A stretch of DNA of 64,000 nt, from contig NZ_JARUBL010000001.1 in assembly GCF_029626155.1 (NCBI RefSeq), positions 248,001 to 312,000 on the forward strand, given 5' to 3'. The stretch's first letter is position 1. Every line of letters starts with the position of its first letter. The notes under the pieces were generated by a model, which saw only the letters and a list, made by a program, of their open reading frames with translations, made no database searches and was not told where the DNA came from. Shown here piece after piece: positions 18,413 to 26,917 of this stretch. The translations under genes were made by a program, and so were the position numbers. This DNA is from Solwaraspora sp. WMMD1047. Its GTDB lineage: Bacteria; Actinomycetota; Actinomycetes; Mycobacteriales; Micromonosporaceae.

Positions 18413-19048
18413 TCAGCGTGGGGTAGGACCGGCGCGTTCGGCCAGACCGGGGTAGTGCATGACGTATCCGTCGCCGTCCAGGGAGAGGTCCGCCGAGAAC
18501 CCCTCGACCTCGAACCGCACCCCGCCCCCGTCGAGCGCGGTGTAACGCTGCTCGGCCGGCACCACCGCCAGGCTGGGCAGCAGCACCCAGGCCACCTCGA
18601 TCGGGTACGCCCTACCCGCCGCCGCCTGGCGCAGTCCGAGCCGCCGGACCGGCAGCGTGTTGAACAGCACCGAACCGGAGAGGTCGACATCCAGCGCGGC
18701 GGCCAGCCGGTCCGGGTCCTCGGTGCCGGGCAGGCCGGCGTCGACCCGACCGGCGGCCGTCAACGCCGCCGACAGGTCACCCTGCTCGGCGGTGCTGGCC
18801 CGCCACCGCCCGGCGGCCCGTTCCAGCCGCAGGCTGCGCAGCCAGCCGGCGCCCTCGCAGGTCACCTCCAGGCGCGAGGTGACCCACTCCCGATCGGTGC
18901 GCAGCTCGTACCGGCAGGTGTACGGCACCGGCTCCACGGCGAGCGCGGTGCCCCGCGCGGAGAGCCCCTGCCGGTCGTCGACCAAGGCCTGCTCCGCGCC
19001 GGGGGAGTCGGTCCGGACCCAGAACAGCGTTTTCGGCATCGTCGCCAT
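18413..19048 (-). CDS. Putative glycolipid-binding family protein (PF06475-like)
   Basis: A 211-residue soluble protein beginning MATMPKTLFWVRTD (MPKTLF at 19039 is an alternative start). The sequence has the alternating beta pattern of the glycolipid-binding family, with YELRTDREWVTSRLEVTCEG and a C-terminal DGDGYVMHYPGLAERAG. There is no signal peptide. The biochemical role of the family is not established, and the neighbouring helicase gives no functional clue. Confidence 0.7.
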   Translation of the reverse strand: MATMPKTLFWVRTDSPGAEQALVDDRQGLSARGTALAVEPVPYTCRYELRTDREWVTSRLEVTCEGAGWLRSLRLERAAGRWRASTAEQGDLSAALTAAGRVDAGLPGTEDPDRLAAALDVDLSGSVLFNTLPVRRLGLRQAAAGRAYPIEVAWVLLPSLAVVPAEQRYTALDGGGVRFEVEGFSADLSLDGDGYVMHYPGLAERAGPTPR

Positions 19049-19090
19049 GTGGTCGACGTTACCGGCGTCGCCGGCCGGCCCGCTGGATGA

Positions 19091-20653
19091 TCAGCGCGCC
19101 CTGGTGGGCCGGTGACCGCCGAACCGGCGGTCACCCGAACGCCAGTCCCCGGGCCGGTCACCGCGGCCGGAGTGCTCGCCGTAGCGGCGCTCGGTGCGGG
19201 GCCGGTCGCCGAACCGTCGTTCCCCGGCCCGCTCCGGATGCCCCGGGTCGCCGTGGCCACGCTCGCCGCGGGGCCGGAAACCCTGGCCACGGTCGCCGCC
19301 GTAGCGGCGCTCCGGCCGGGGCCGGTCGTAGCCGGACCGGCCCGGACGCCGGGCGGGGACCGGCTCCTCCACCACCGGTACGCCGCTGGGTGCCTGCGCG
19401 CCGGTCAGCTCGGCCAGCGCCGCGTCGCCGGAGCGGACCCGCGTCTCCGCCGGCTCGACACCCGCCTTGACCAGCATGGCCAACGTGCTGCGCCGTTGCT
19501 TCGGCAGGACCAGCGTGGCGACGGCGCCCGACTCGCCGGCCCGCGCGGTGCGGCCGGCCCGGTGCAGGTAGTCCTTGGCGTCCTTGGGCGGATCGACGTG
19601 GACGACCAACGAGACCCCGTCGACGTGGATGCCGCGGGCGGCGACGTCGGTGGCGACCAGCACGTTGGTCCGACCCTCCTTGAACTCGGCGAGGGTGCGG
19701 GTGCGGACCCGCTGGGTCTTGCCGCCGTGCAGGGCGCCGGCCCGCACGCCCACCGCGGCGAGCTGCTCGACCAGCCGGTCGACGCCCAGCTGGGTCCGGG
19801 CGAACATCATCGTCCGGCCGGCGCGGGCGGCGATCGAGGCGGCCACGGCGAACTTGTCGTTCGGCGGGATCAACAGCAGGTGGTGGTCCATCGTCGACAC
19901 GGTGGCGGTCGGCGGCGCCGTCGAGTGCGTCACCGGATCGGTCATGAACCGCTTGACAAGCGTGTCGACGTCGTTGTCCAGGGTGGCCGAGAAGAGCAGC
20001 CGCTGGGTGCCGGCCGGGGTCTTGGCGAGCAGTTCGGTGACGTCCGGCAGGAAGCCCATGTCGGCCATCTGGTCGGCCTCGTCGAGGACCGTCACCTCGA
20101 TGTCGTCGAGCTGGCAGACGCCGCGCGAGATGAGGTCCCCGAGCCGGCCGGGGGTGGCGACGATGACGTCGACCCCGCGCCGGAGGGCGTCGATCTGCCG
20201 GTCGTAGGGGACCCCGCCGACCGCGGTCTTGAGGGAGACCCCGATCGCCCGGCCGAGCGGCGCCAAGGCGTCGTTGACCTGCATGGCCAGTTCGCGGGTC
20301 GGCACCAGGATGAGCGCCCGTGGGCGCAGCGACCGGGTCCGCCCACCGGCGGCCAGCCGGGCCAGCACCGGCAGGCCGAACGCCAGGGTCTTGCCCGAGC
20401 CGGTCTGCCCCCGGCCGAGCACGTCGCGGCCGGCCAGGGCGTCCGGGACGGTGGCCTGCTGGATCTCGAACGGGCTGGTGATGCCGGCCCGGTCGAGGGC
20501 GCGGACGAGCGGTTGGGGAACGCCCAACTCGGCGAAGGTGGCCCGATCAGGGGTCGCCGGGTCGAGGGTCGGGTCAGCGTCGACGGCCAGGTCGGGGTCG
20601 ACCGGTGCGTCGAAGACGGATGGGAACGTGCTGGGGTCAGCGAAGGTCGTCAA
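19091..20653 (-). CDS. DEAD-box RNA helicase with Arg/Gly-rich tail
   Basis: A 520-residue ATP-dependent RNA helicase. Core motifs are all present in order: Q-motif [16 protein letters not shown], Walker [20 protein letters not shown], Walker B as DEAD in [19 protein letters not shown], and motif [12 protein letters not shown]. The last 100 residues are basic and repetitive ([30 protein letters not shown]), an RNA-binding tail typical of the actinobacterial cold-shock-type helicases. It probably remodels rRNA or mRNA structure. The 208 bases upstream hold no gene and may include a leader. Confidence 0.95.
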   Translation of the reverse strand: MTTFADPSTFPSVFDAPVDPDLAVDADPTLDPATPDRATFAELGVPQPLVRALDRAGITSPFEIQQATVPDALAGRDVLGRGQTGSGKTLAFGLPVLARLAAGGRTRSLRPRALILVPTRELAMQVNDALAPLGRAIGVSLKTAVGGVPYDRQIDALRRGVDVIVATPGRLGDLISRGVCQLDDIEVTVLDEADQMADMGFLPDVTELLAKTPAGTQRLLFSATLDNDVDTLVKRFMTDPVTHSTAPPTATVSTMDHHLLLIPPNDKFAVAASIAARAGRTMMFARTQLGVDRLVEQLAAVGVRAGALHGGKTQRVRTRTLAEFKEGRTNVLVATDVAARGIHVDGVSLVVHVDPPKDAKDYLHRAGRTARAGESGAVATLVLPKQRRSTLAMLVKAGVEPAETRVRSGDAALAELTGAQAPSGVPVVEEPVPARRPGRSGYDRPRPERRYGGDRGQGFRPRGERGHGDPGHPERAGERRFGDRPRTERRYGEHSGRGDRPGDWRSGDRRFGGHRPTRAR

Positions 20654-20861
20654 GTGTGCCTCTCAAGCGGGGCGCATCTTCGCGATGGCCCGCCGCGACA
20701 GAGGTCGCCGCCGAATCGCCCGCAAGATCGCCCAGGGGCGCGCGGCTCCGCGCGCCAGGTCGGTGAACCCCACAAGTGTACGGGTGTCTGCGGCGACGAC
20801 CACCGCCGGCAAGCCGCAGTGGGCAGGGTCACCCCGGTCGGACCGTCCGACCGCCCTCCGG

Positions 20862-22823
20862 TCAGCTGTTGAGCAGCCCGTCGAAGAGCGAGCTGAACGC
20901 GTCGCCGGCTGCGAAGACGACGATTAGCCCCACCGCCACCAGGATGCCCAGGCCGATCAGCAGGACCATCACCACGCGGGCCGTGCTGGCCGTCGGGGTC
21001 GGCGTGTCCGACCAGCCCTGGGCCAGGATGTGCCCGGTCAGCGAGCCGGAGTTCTCCACCGGGTTGCCGGCCGGCAACGCCACCGTGAGGTGCCCGACCG
21101 GCCCGCCGTAGACGGTCCCCGGCTGCTGGTCGCGCGCCCAGTCGCGGTATCCCGCCGACTGCACCGGTTCTGCGGCTGCCGTCGGTCGCGCACCCGACGG
21201 GCTCTGGACACCGAGCTGGCTGTGGCTGGGGGACTGGGTGTTACTGCTGGGCTGATTGTGGCTGGCGGGCTCAGCGTGGCTGGCGGGCCTACCTGGCTGG
21301 CTGTGGCCGGGGTGGCCGACCGGCGGTGCGCTGGTCGGCGCGGCCACCGGCGGCAGCGAGTAGGCCGGCAGTCCGGCGTCCTCGGGGCGGCGGTCGAAGC
21401 TGTCCCGGTCGCTGGCCCACCGGGCCGGGGCGCTGGCCGGTCCGGGCGGTCCGGACGTCTGGACCGCCCCCATCGGCGGCGGTGGGAACGGCGGCGCCGG
21501 AGCCGGGCCGGGGGGCGTCGGCGGCATCGGCTGCGGCGGTCCGGGCGGAATCGGTGCCGGGACAGGTGGGATGGGCGACGGGGGGACCGGCGGCACCGGC
21601 TGCGGCGTCGGCCGCGCGGGCTCCGGTTCCGGGGTCGGCTCGGGCGGGATCGGGGCCGGCGGCGTGGGTGGCGGGGGGACCGCCGGGAACGGATCGGGGG
21701 CCGGTCCCGGACCGGGCGGGGCCGGCGCGTCGGGCTGCGGCGGCTCGGCCGGGGTGGGCGGGGCGACCGGTTCGGGTGGCAGCGGTGGATCGGGTGGGCT
21801 GGTCGGTACCGGCTCCGCCCCGCGGTAGACCTTCGCCGGCGCGGCCGGCGCCCCGGAGGCCGCGGCGGCCTCCGCCGCGGTCGGGCGGCGTTGACCGGGT
21901 ACGGAGACCCGGGCCCGCGCCACCGTCACGGCCCGGCCGACCCGCTCCTGAGCCGGCAGGGTGTAGACCGGCTGGACCGGTTCGGCGACCGTCGCCGGGG
22001 CCACCTCCTCCGAAGTGGTCGGCGCGGCCGGTTCCCCGGCGGATGCCGGGTCCGGCTCCGTCGCGGGTGCCCGCGGCGGCTCCGGCAATCCATCGTCGAT
22101 GCCGGGCTCGGCGTTCTCCGGAGCGGGTCCGTCCTGCCAGGCGCTGGCAAATGCCGACCAGGCCGAGGCAGCCTCACCGGTTGCCGGCCGACTCCGCTGT
22201 TGCGGAACTGCCGAGGGCGCCCCGGTTCCGGCAGCTTCCGCCTGGCCGGCCCGGTAGGTGGTGCCGGAGGTCGCGCCGGTCCGCGCCTGGGCGAGTTCTT
22301 CGGCGGTCGGCGCGGCGCCGGTGGTCGGCACGGCCCGGCCCCGGATGACGGCGGCCCCGCCCGTCGGCGCGGCCACCCCCGCGACCGGCCCCGCCACATC
22401 CACCGGCTCGGCCGACTCCAGCGGCTTCACTCCCGGCTCTCCCGCTTCCGGGAGCTGCACTTCCGGTTCGGCCGGATCCAGGGGCTTTGCTCCAGGCTCG
22501 GCCGTTTCCATGGGCTTCGCGGCCGGTTCGGCGGGGCGGGCCTCGGGCTCGGCGTTGTCCGGGTCCGCTTCGGTGGGGGTCCCGAAATCCGGCCAGAGCG
22601 CACCGGCCGGGGGTGGCGGTGGCAGTTCGTACGCGGCCGGCAGCTCCTCGGCCGGCCGCCCGGCCGGCAACACCGTCCCGACCGGCGGTGGCGGCGGCAG
22701 CTCATCCACGCCGTCCGCGTCGGCGGGACTGGTCCGCGAATCCCCGGAAGGGCTGGTGCTTCCGGTCATGGTGACGCTCCGGTCGGAGTGCCGGACCTGA
22801 TCTGGATCCCGTTCGTCGCCCAC
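20862..22823 (-). CDS. Proline-rich protein with C-terminal membrane anchor
   Basis: A 653-residue low-complexity protein with a GTG start preceded by GGGAGG six bases away. Residues 40-590 are dominated by Pro, Ala, Glu and Gly, with runs such as PPPPPVG, PEPEPARP and SHNQPSSN; the middle is nearly pure Pro-Xaa repeats. A single hydrophobic segment near the end (VVMVLLIGLGILVAVGLIVVF) is followed by a short tail, so most of the protein is probably cytosolic. No enzymatic domain is recognised. It lies just downstream of the NlpC/P60 gene on the same strand, which suggests an envelope or division link but does not prove one. Confidence 0.75.
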   Translation of the reverse strand: MGDERDPDQVRHSDRSVTMTGSTSPSGDSRTSPADADGVDELPPPPPVGTVLPAGRPAEELPAAYELPPPPPAGALWPDFGTPTEADPDNAEPEARPAEPAAKPMETAEPGAKPLDPAEPEVQLPEAGEPGVKPLESAEPVDVAGPVAGVAAPTGGAAVIRGRAVPTTGAAPTAEELAQARTGATSGTTYRAGQAEAAGTGAPSAVPQQRSRPATGEAASAWSAFASAWQDGPAPENAEPGIDDGLPEPPRAPATEPDPASAGEPAAPTTSEEVAPATVAEPVQPVYTLPAQERVGRAVTVARARVSVPGQRRPTAAEAAAASGAPAAPAKVYRGAEPVPTSPPDPPLPPEPVAPPTPAEPPQPDAPAPPGPGPAPDPFPAVPPPPTPPAPIPPEPTPEPEPARPTPQPVPPVPPSPIPPVPAPIPPGPPQPMPPTPPGPAPAPPFPPPPMGAVQTSGPPGPASAPARWASDRDSFDRRPEDAGLPAYSLPPVAAPTSAPPVGHPGHSQPGRPASHAEPASHNQPSSNTQSPSHSQLGVQSPSGARPTAAAEPVQSAGYRDWARDQQPGTVYGGPVGHLTVALPAGNPVENSGSLTGHILAQGWSDTPTPTASTARVVMVLLIGLGILVAVGLIVVFAAGDAFSSLFDGLLNS

Positions 22824-22937
22824 GCTTCGCCTCCCGCGCCAGCCCTCAGCCGGTGGCGCCGGCCGGAGAGTGCTTCATGTCTCACCGTGCCACATCCCGG
22901 AACGCGAGGCACAGTCGAGGGCCGATGCCGCCGGCCG

Positions 22938-24488
22938 TCAGTCCGCGCTGGCCGAGGGCGAGGTGCCGGAGGGCGAGGTCTCCGGGGTGGCGTCGGGCGT
23001 CGGCGCCGACGAGGATTCCGCCCCGTCCGACGGTGTCGGTTCGGTCGACGACTCGGGCGTGCGCGGTGGCGTCGTCGCTGGCGTGGCGGGCGGCGTGGTC
23101 GGCGCCGGCGTGGTGGGCGGGTCGGTCGGCGCCGGCGTGGTCGGCGGCGTCGTGGGGGGTGGCGTGGTCGGCGGCGGTGTGGTCGGCGGCGACGTCGTGG
23201 GCGGTGGCGTGGTCGGCGGCGGCGTCGTCGGGCCCGGGTTGGTCGGGCCCGGGTTGGTCGGGCCGGGGTTCGTCGGTGGCGGGGTGTCCGGGGCGGGAAT
23301 CGCGCCGAAGATCCGGGTCGCGCGGTAGAACCGGGACCAGGTCACGTTGGAAACCTTCACCACGTCACCGCTGCGCGGTGCGTGCACCATCTGTCCGTTA
23401 CCGACGTACATGCCCACGTGGTGGATGGTGGTCCAGTGGCTCCCGGAGGCGAAGAAGATCAGGTCGCCGGGGAGCAGCGCGGACCGGTCGACCGACCGCC
23501 CGCGGGTGGCGTAGTACTGGTCCTTGGCGACCCGGGGCAGCTGGCGGTAGTCGGCGCCCTTGGACCGGTAGGCCGCCCACATCAACCCCGAGCAGTCGAA
23601 CCGGTCCGGCCCCTCGGCCGCCCAGAGGTACGGGTCGCCCCGCTGGGCCAGGGCGTACGAGACCGCCGCCAGCGCCCGGGGGTGGGCGGCCATGCCGTCG
23701 ATGCCGTCGATCCCGATCGTCGCCCCGAGGCGGCCCTCCGCCTCCTCCTGGAGGCGCTCGATCTCGATGAGCTTGTCGCGGTTGTCGCGGCGCAGCTTCT
23801 CCAGCGCGTCTTCCCGCTTGCGGAAGTTGCCCTGGGCGGCGGCGAACTGCGCGTCGGCCGCGTCGGCCTGCGCCTGGGCGGTGACGAAGGCCTGGTACGC
23901 GGCCTGCTCGGCCGCCCGCGCCCGGTTCAGCTCGCGGGCCGGTCCGGTGGTGTCGCCGCCGCTGCGTTCGCCGCGTTCGATCCGGCTCAGCGAGCCCAGC
24001 CCGTGCAGGTCGGAGCCGAACGCGCCGGGGGGTAGCGCGGCGGCGTCCTTGAGTGCCTCGCCGGCCGCGTCGTCGGCGGACTGCTGGGCGGCGGCCAGCG
24101 CCTGCCGGGCCTGCCGGAGGGTCTGGTCGGCGGCGGCCAGCGCGCTGGCCGTGGTGTTCTGCTGCTGTTCCAGGCCCAGCAGTTGGTCGGCGAGCGTCGC
24201 GACCTCGATCTGCAGCGCGGTGACCTGTGCCGCGAGGGGTCCGTTGACGGGGGCCGGCAGGGGATTGGTGGCCGGCGGTGGGGTGGCGCCGGGCAGTTGC
24301 AGCGAGCCGGACGGCACCGGCCGGGAGCCCGGGTCGGGGACGGTGTTGGGCAGCGTCGGATCGGCGTACCCGGGGGTTGCGAACGCGACGGCTCCGGCGG
24401 CGGCGAGCATCGCCGACCAGAGGACCGGACGTAGTCGGGGGGAGATCGTTCCACTTCGATGTTTCGGGTGGTGCCTGCGTTGGGCCAT
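22938..24488 (-). CDS. Secreted NlpC/P60 peptidoglycan endopeptidase (RipA-like)
   Basis: A 516-residue cell-wall hydrolase. ATG 24488 gives a clean signal peptide (LRPVLWSAMLAAAGAVAFATPGYA); GGGGAG precedes it. Two coiled-coil segments (about 85-155 and 185-250) precede an NlpC/P60 domain with Cys299 in RFDCSGLMWAAY, His357 in HHVGMYVG and a third polar residue in MVHAPRSG. The domain cuts D-glutamyl-meso-diaminopimelate links in stem peptides. The final 115 residues are Pro/Thr repeats (PGPTN, TTPPPTT), probably a wall-spanning or glycosylated tail. Coiled coil plus NlpC/P60 resembles mycobacterial RipA, which acts in daughter-cell separation. Confidence 0.92.
   Translation of the reverse strand: MAQRRHHPKHRSGTISPRLRPVLWSAMLAAAGAVAFATPGYADPTLPNTVPDPGSRPVPSGSLQLPGATPPPATNPLPAPVNGPLAAQVTALQIEVATLADQLLGLEQQQNTTASALAAADQTLRQARQALAAAQQSADDAAGEALKDAAALPPGAFGSDLHGLGSLSRIERGERSGGDTTGPARELNRARAAEQAAYQAFVTAQAQADAADAQFAAAQGNFRKREDALEKLRRDNRDKLIEIERLQEEAEGRLGATIGIDGIDGMAAHPRALAAVSYALAQRGDPYLWAAEGPDRFDCSGLMWAAYRSKGADYRQLPRVAKDQYYATRGRSVDRSALLPGDLIFFASGSHWTTIHHVGMYVGNGQMVHAPRSGDVVKVSNVTWSRFYRATRIFGAIPAPDTPPPTNPGPTNPGPTNPGPTTPPPTTPPPTTSPPTTPPPTTPPPTTPPTTPAPTDPPTTPAPTTPPATPATTPPRTPESSTEPTPSDGAESSSAPTPDATPETSPSGTSPSASAD
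22960..23275 (-). repeat. Pro/Thr-coding low-complexity array in the NlpC/P60 tail
   Basis: Short repeats coding PPTT, TNPGP and TTPAP units, including three near-identical copies of GGGCCCGGGTTGGTC (23231-23270 as seen on the + strand). They form the disordered C-terminal tail. Confidence 0.7.
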
Positions 24489-24784
24489 GTTCTCCCCGTC
24501 CGGCGTTGTTACGCCGCGCCCGCAGCGCGGCCGAGGTATCGCATCGTGTGTCGCTCGACGTCCCACTTTGTCTTACCTCAATCTGTCGTCGATGTCGATG
24601 CGGTAGCGGGTAACGGGACCCTGAGAACTCCATGAACGCCGGGTCGTCGCGACCCGGCTGGCCTGGTGAGGTGCGTCGCTGACCGGCCGGTCAGATCGGC
24701 ACCGGCCGGGCGGCCGACGTAGGCTCGAAAGCCGCAACCGCGGGTGAAACTCGCCGGACCGCGGTGGAAGGGGCAGGGGCTGGC
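24489..24784. other. Divergent promoter region between the NlpC/P60 gene and mqnE
   Basis: About 296 bases without a gene. A perfect 9-bp stem with a TCG loop (24638-24658, arm GCCGGGTCG) lies in its centre. It could be a leader structure of the NlpC/P60 transcript. I looked for a c-di-AMP (ydaO) riboswitch, which precedes many such hydrolase genes, and did not recognise one. Confidence 0.5.
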
Positions 24785-25954
24785 ATGGACGTCGGGCGCA
24801 AGCGCGAGCTCGAAGAGAAGGTGTACGCCGGGGAGCGGCTCAGCCGGCGCGACGGCGAGGACCTCTACGCCAGTGACGATCTCGCCTGGCTGGGCCGGTT
24901 GGCCCACCACCGGCGGACCGAGCGCAACGGCGACCGGGTGATGTTCAACGTCAACCGGCACCTGAACCTGACGAACGTCTGCAGCGCCAGCTGTGCGTAC
25001 TGCTCCTTCCAGCGCAAGCCGGGCGAGAAGGCCGCGTACACGATGCGGATCGAGGAAGCGGTCCGCAAGGCCAAGGAGATGCAGGACGAGCAGCTCACCG
25101 AGCTGCACATCGTCAACGGGCTGCACCCGACGCTGCCGTGGCGCTACTACCCGAAGGTGCTGCGCGAGCTGAAGGCCGCGCTGCCGACGGTGAAGCTGAA
25201 GGCGTTCACCGCGACCGAGGTGCAGTGGTTCGAGAAGATCAGCGGGCTGCCCGCCGACGAGATCCTGGACGAGCTGATCGACGCCGGCCTGGAGTCGCTC
25301 ACCGGCGGCGGCGCCGAGATCTTCGACTGGGAGGTGCGCCAGCACATCGTCGACCACGCCTGCCACTGGGAGGACTGGTCGCGCATCCACCGGCTGGCCC
25401 ACGCGAAGGGGCTGCGTACGCCGTCGACGATGCTCTACGGGCACATCGAGGAGCCCCGGCACCGGGTCGACCACGTGCTGCGGCTGCGGGAACTGCAGGA
25501 CGAGACGGGCGGCTTCACCGTCTTCATCCCGCTGCGCTACCAGCACGACTTCGTGGACTCGGCGGACGGCGTGATCCGCAACCGGATCCAGGCGCGCACC
25601 ACGATGGCCTCGCCGGCCGAGTCGCTCAAGACCTTCGCGGTCTCCCGGCTGCTGTTCGACAACGTGCCGCACGTCAAGTGTTTCTGGGTGATGCACGGGC
25701 TGTCGGTCGCCCAGCTGTCGCTGAACTTCGGCGTGGACGACCTGGACGGTTCGGTGGTCGAATACAAGATCACTCACGACGCCGACTCCTACGGCACCCC
25801 GAACACCATGCACCGCGACGACCTGCTGCACCTGATCTGGGACGCCGGCTTCCGCCCGGTCGAACGGGACACCCGCTACCAGGTGGTCCGCGAGTACGAC
25901 GCGCCGCCGTCGCTGGCCGACCGCCGGTCGCAACCGCAGCAGGTCTGGGCCTGA
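24785..25954 (+). CDS. mqnE: Aminofutalosine synthase (radical SAM)
   Basis: A 389-residue radical SAM enzyme of the futalosine pathway; it joins 3-[(1-carboxyvinyl)oxy]benzoate, made by MqnA, to S-adenosylmethionine to give 6-amino-6-deoxyfutalosine. The [4Fe-4S] cysteines are C66, C70 and C73 in VCSASCAYCSF. ELHIVNGLHPTLPW, LTGGGAEIFDWEVRQHI and the C-terminal GTPNTMHRDDLLHLI match MqnE rather than the related cyclase MqnC. ATG 24785 gives the usual start, MDVGRKRELEEKV. The expected partner mqnA is 16 kb downstream. Confidence 0.94.
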   Translation: MDVGRKRELEEKVYAGERLSRRDGEDLYASDDLAWLGRLAHHRRTERNGDRVMFNVNRHLNLTNVCSASCAYCSFQRKPGEKAAYTMRIEEAVRKAKEMQDEQLTELHIVNGLHPTLPWRYYPKVLRELKAALPTVKLKAFTATEVQWFEKISGLPADEILDELIDAGLESLTGGGAEIFDWEVRQHIVDHACHWEDWSRIHRLAHAKGLRTPSTMLYGHIEEPRHRVDHVLRLRELQDETGGFTVFIPLRYQHDFVDSADGVIRNRIQARTTMASPAESLKTFAVSRLLFDNVPHVKCFWVMHGLSVAQLSLNFGVDDLDGSVVEYKITHDADSYGTPNTMHRDDLLHLIWDAGFRPVERDTRYQVVREYDAPPSLADRRSQPQQVWA

Positions 25955-25964
25955 CCCGCGTTGC

Positions 25965-25980
25965 GCCCGGCATGCCGGGC
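25965..25980 (+). terminator. Short hairpin after mqnE
   Basis: The 16-base perfect palindrome GCCCGGCATGCCGGGC begins ten bases after the mqnE stop and can form a 6-bp stem with a CATG loop. It is a weak factor-independent terminator candidate. Confidence 0.4.
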
Positions 25981-26015
25981 GGACGGGCCGGCTGGTCGCG
26001 TACCCTCGTCTGGTC

Positions 26016-26462
26016 ATGGCTGATGAAACGAACAGTGCGGGATTCCCCCGCCGGGACGCCGACGGACGGATCGTCGGCCTGGCGGACCTGGCCGGGGTGG
26101 TCGCCGCCGGCTTCGTCATCGGCCTGCTCGCGCTGATCCTCTTCGACTGGGTGTTCGACCTGATCGGACTCGGCGAGTTCGGCCGGGCGAACGGCTGGCT
26201 GGCGGTGATCCTGCCGGCCTGGCTCTTCGTGGAGGAGTTCCGGGCCTGGCGGTCCGGGCCGGCCCGGATCGCCGCGGCGCTTGTCGCGTTCGCGCTCGCG
26301 ATCGCCTCCGGCCTGCTCGCGGCGGGTCTGCTGGACGGGGTCGCGCCGCTGTGGTCCGGGGCGCTGGCCGCCGCGGTCGCCACCCTGGCGTACGCGGTGG
26401 TCTGGTTCTCCGGCGTGCGGTTGCTGGCCGGCGGTACCGGCGGAACGGAGAAGAAGTCGTGA
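26016..26462 (+). CDS. Small four-segment membrane protein
   Basis: A 148-residue protein with about four hydrophobic segments (GVVAAGFVIGLLALILFDWVF, WLAVILPAWLFV, ARIAAALVAFALAIASGLL, ALAAAVATLAYAVVWFSG as partial stretches). No catalytic motif is seen and no family is recognised. It is translationally coupled to the following DUF4229 gene (GTGA overlap), so the two probably work together, and it follows mqnE by 61 bases. Confidence 0.75.
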   Translation: MADETNSAGFPRRDADGRIVGLADLAGVVAAGFVIGLLALILFDWVFDLIGLGEFGRANGWLAVILPAWLFVEEFRAWRSGPARIAAALVAFALAIASGLLAAGLLDGVAPLWSGALAAAVATLAYAVVWFSGVRLLAGGTGGTEKKS

Positions 26463-26743
26463 AACCGGCGGTCAAGTACACCCTCGGCCGGATCGGGCTG
26501 TTCCTGGCGGTGGCGCTGGCGCTGTGGCCGATCCAGATGAACATCTTCCTCAAGCTGATGCTCGCGGTGGTCTTCTCCGCCGCGCTGTCGTTCTTCCTGC
26601 TGCGTGGCTGGCGGGACGAGATGGCGGCGCAGTTGGCGGGCGCCGCCGACCGGCGCCGGGCCGAGCGGGAGCGGCTGCGGTCGGCGCTGGCCGGCGACGA
26701 TCAGCCGCCGCCGGACCCGGACGCGGATCAGACCTCGCGCTGA
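26459..26743 (+). CDS. DUF4229 family membrane protein
   Basis: A 94-residue protein starting at GTG inside the previous stop. Two membrane segments (TLGRIGLFLAVALALWPI and LKLMLAVVFSAALSFFLL) are followed by a charged tail rich in Arg, Glu and Asp. Size, the N-terminal VKYTLGRIGLF and the basic loop match the actinobacterial DUF4229 family. Genes of this family are often found close to mqnE; function is unknown. Confidence 0.82.
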   Translation: MKPAVKYTLGRIGLFLAVALALWPIQMNIFLKLMLAVVFSAALSFFLLRGWRDEMAAQLAGAADRRRAERERLRSALAGDDQPPPDPDADQTSR

Positions 26744-26858
26744 AGGGTGGATCGCGGCGGCGAAATCCTTCTCCCACGCCGCCGTCGCGGTAACTCTTTG
26801 CCGGCGTGACGATCATGTTGGCATGGAACGCAGAGTGACCGTTATTGATATGACCATG

Positions 26859-26908
26859 CCCGGGGTGGTGCGCTGTCCCCACAGAGCGGGATCCTCCGCC
26901 ACCCCGGG
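26859..26908 (+). promoter_or_regulatory. Hairpin overlapping the carboxypeptidase ribosome binding site
   Basis: CCCGGGGTGG (26859-26868) is exactly complementary to CCACCCCGGG (26899-26908). The right arm ends inside the Shine-Dalgarno sequence GGGAGG (26906-26911) of the next gene, so the stem would partly hide it. Confidence 0.45.
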
Positions 26909-26917
26909 AGGTTTTGC

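Noticed and set aside
22960-23275. Possible CRISPR-like array from regular short repeats
   Set aside because: The repeats have no unique spacers and encode a Pro/Thr tail in frame.
21030-24035. Open plus-strand frame of 1001 codons
   Set aside because: It lies opposite the proline-rich protein and NlpC/P60 genes; Gly/Arg repeats are the mirror of Pro-rich codons.
24489-24784. c-di-AMP (ydaO) riboswitch before the NlpC/P60 gene
   Set aside because: The conserved internal segments of that motif were not seen on the minus strand; only a simple 9-bp stem is present.
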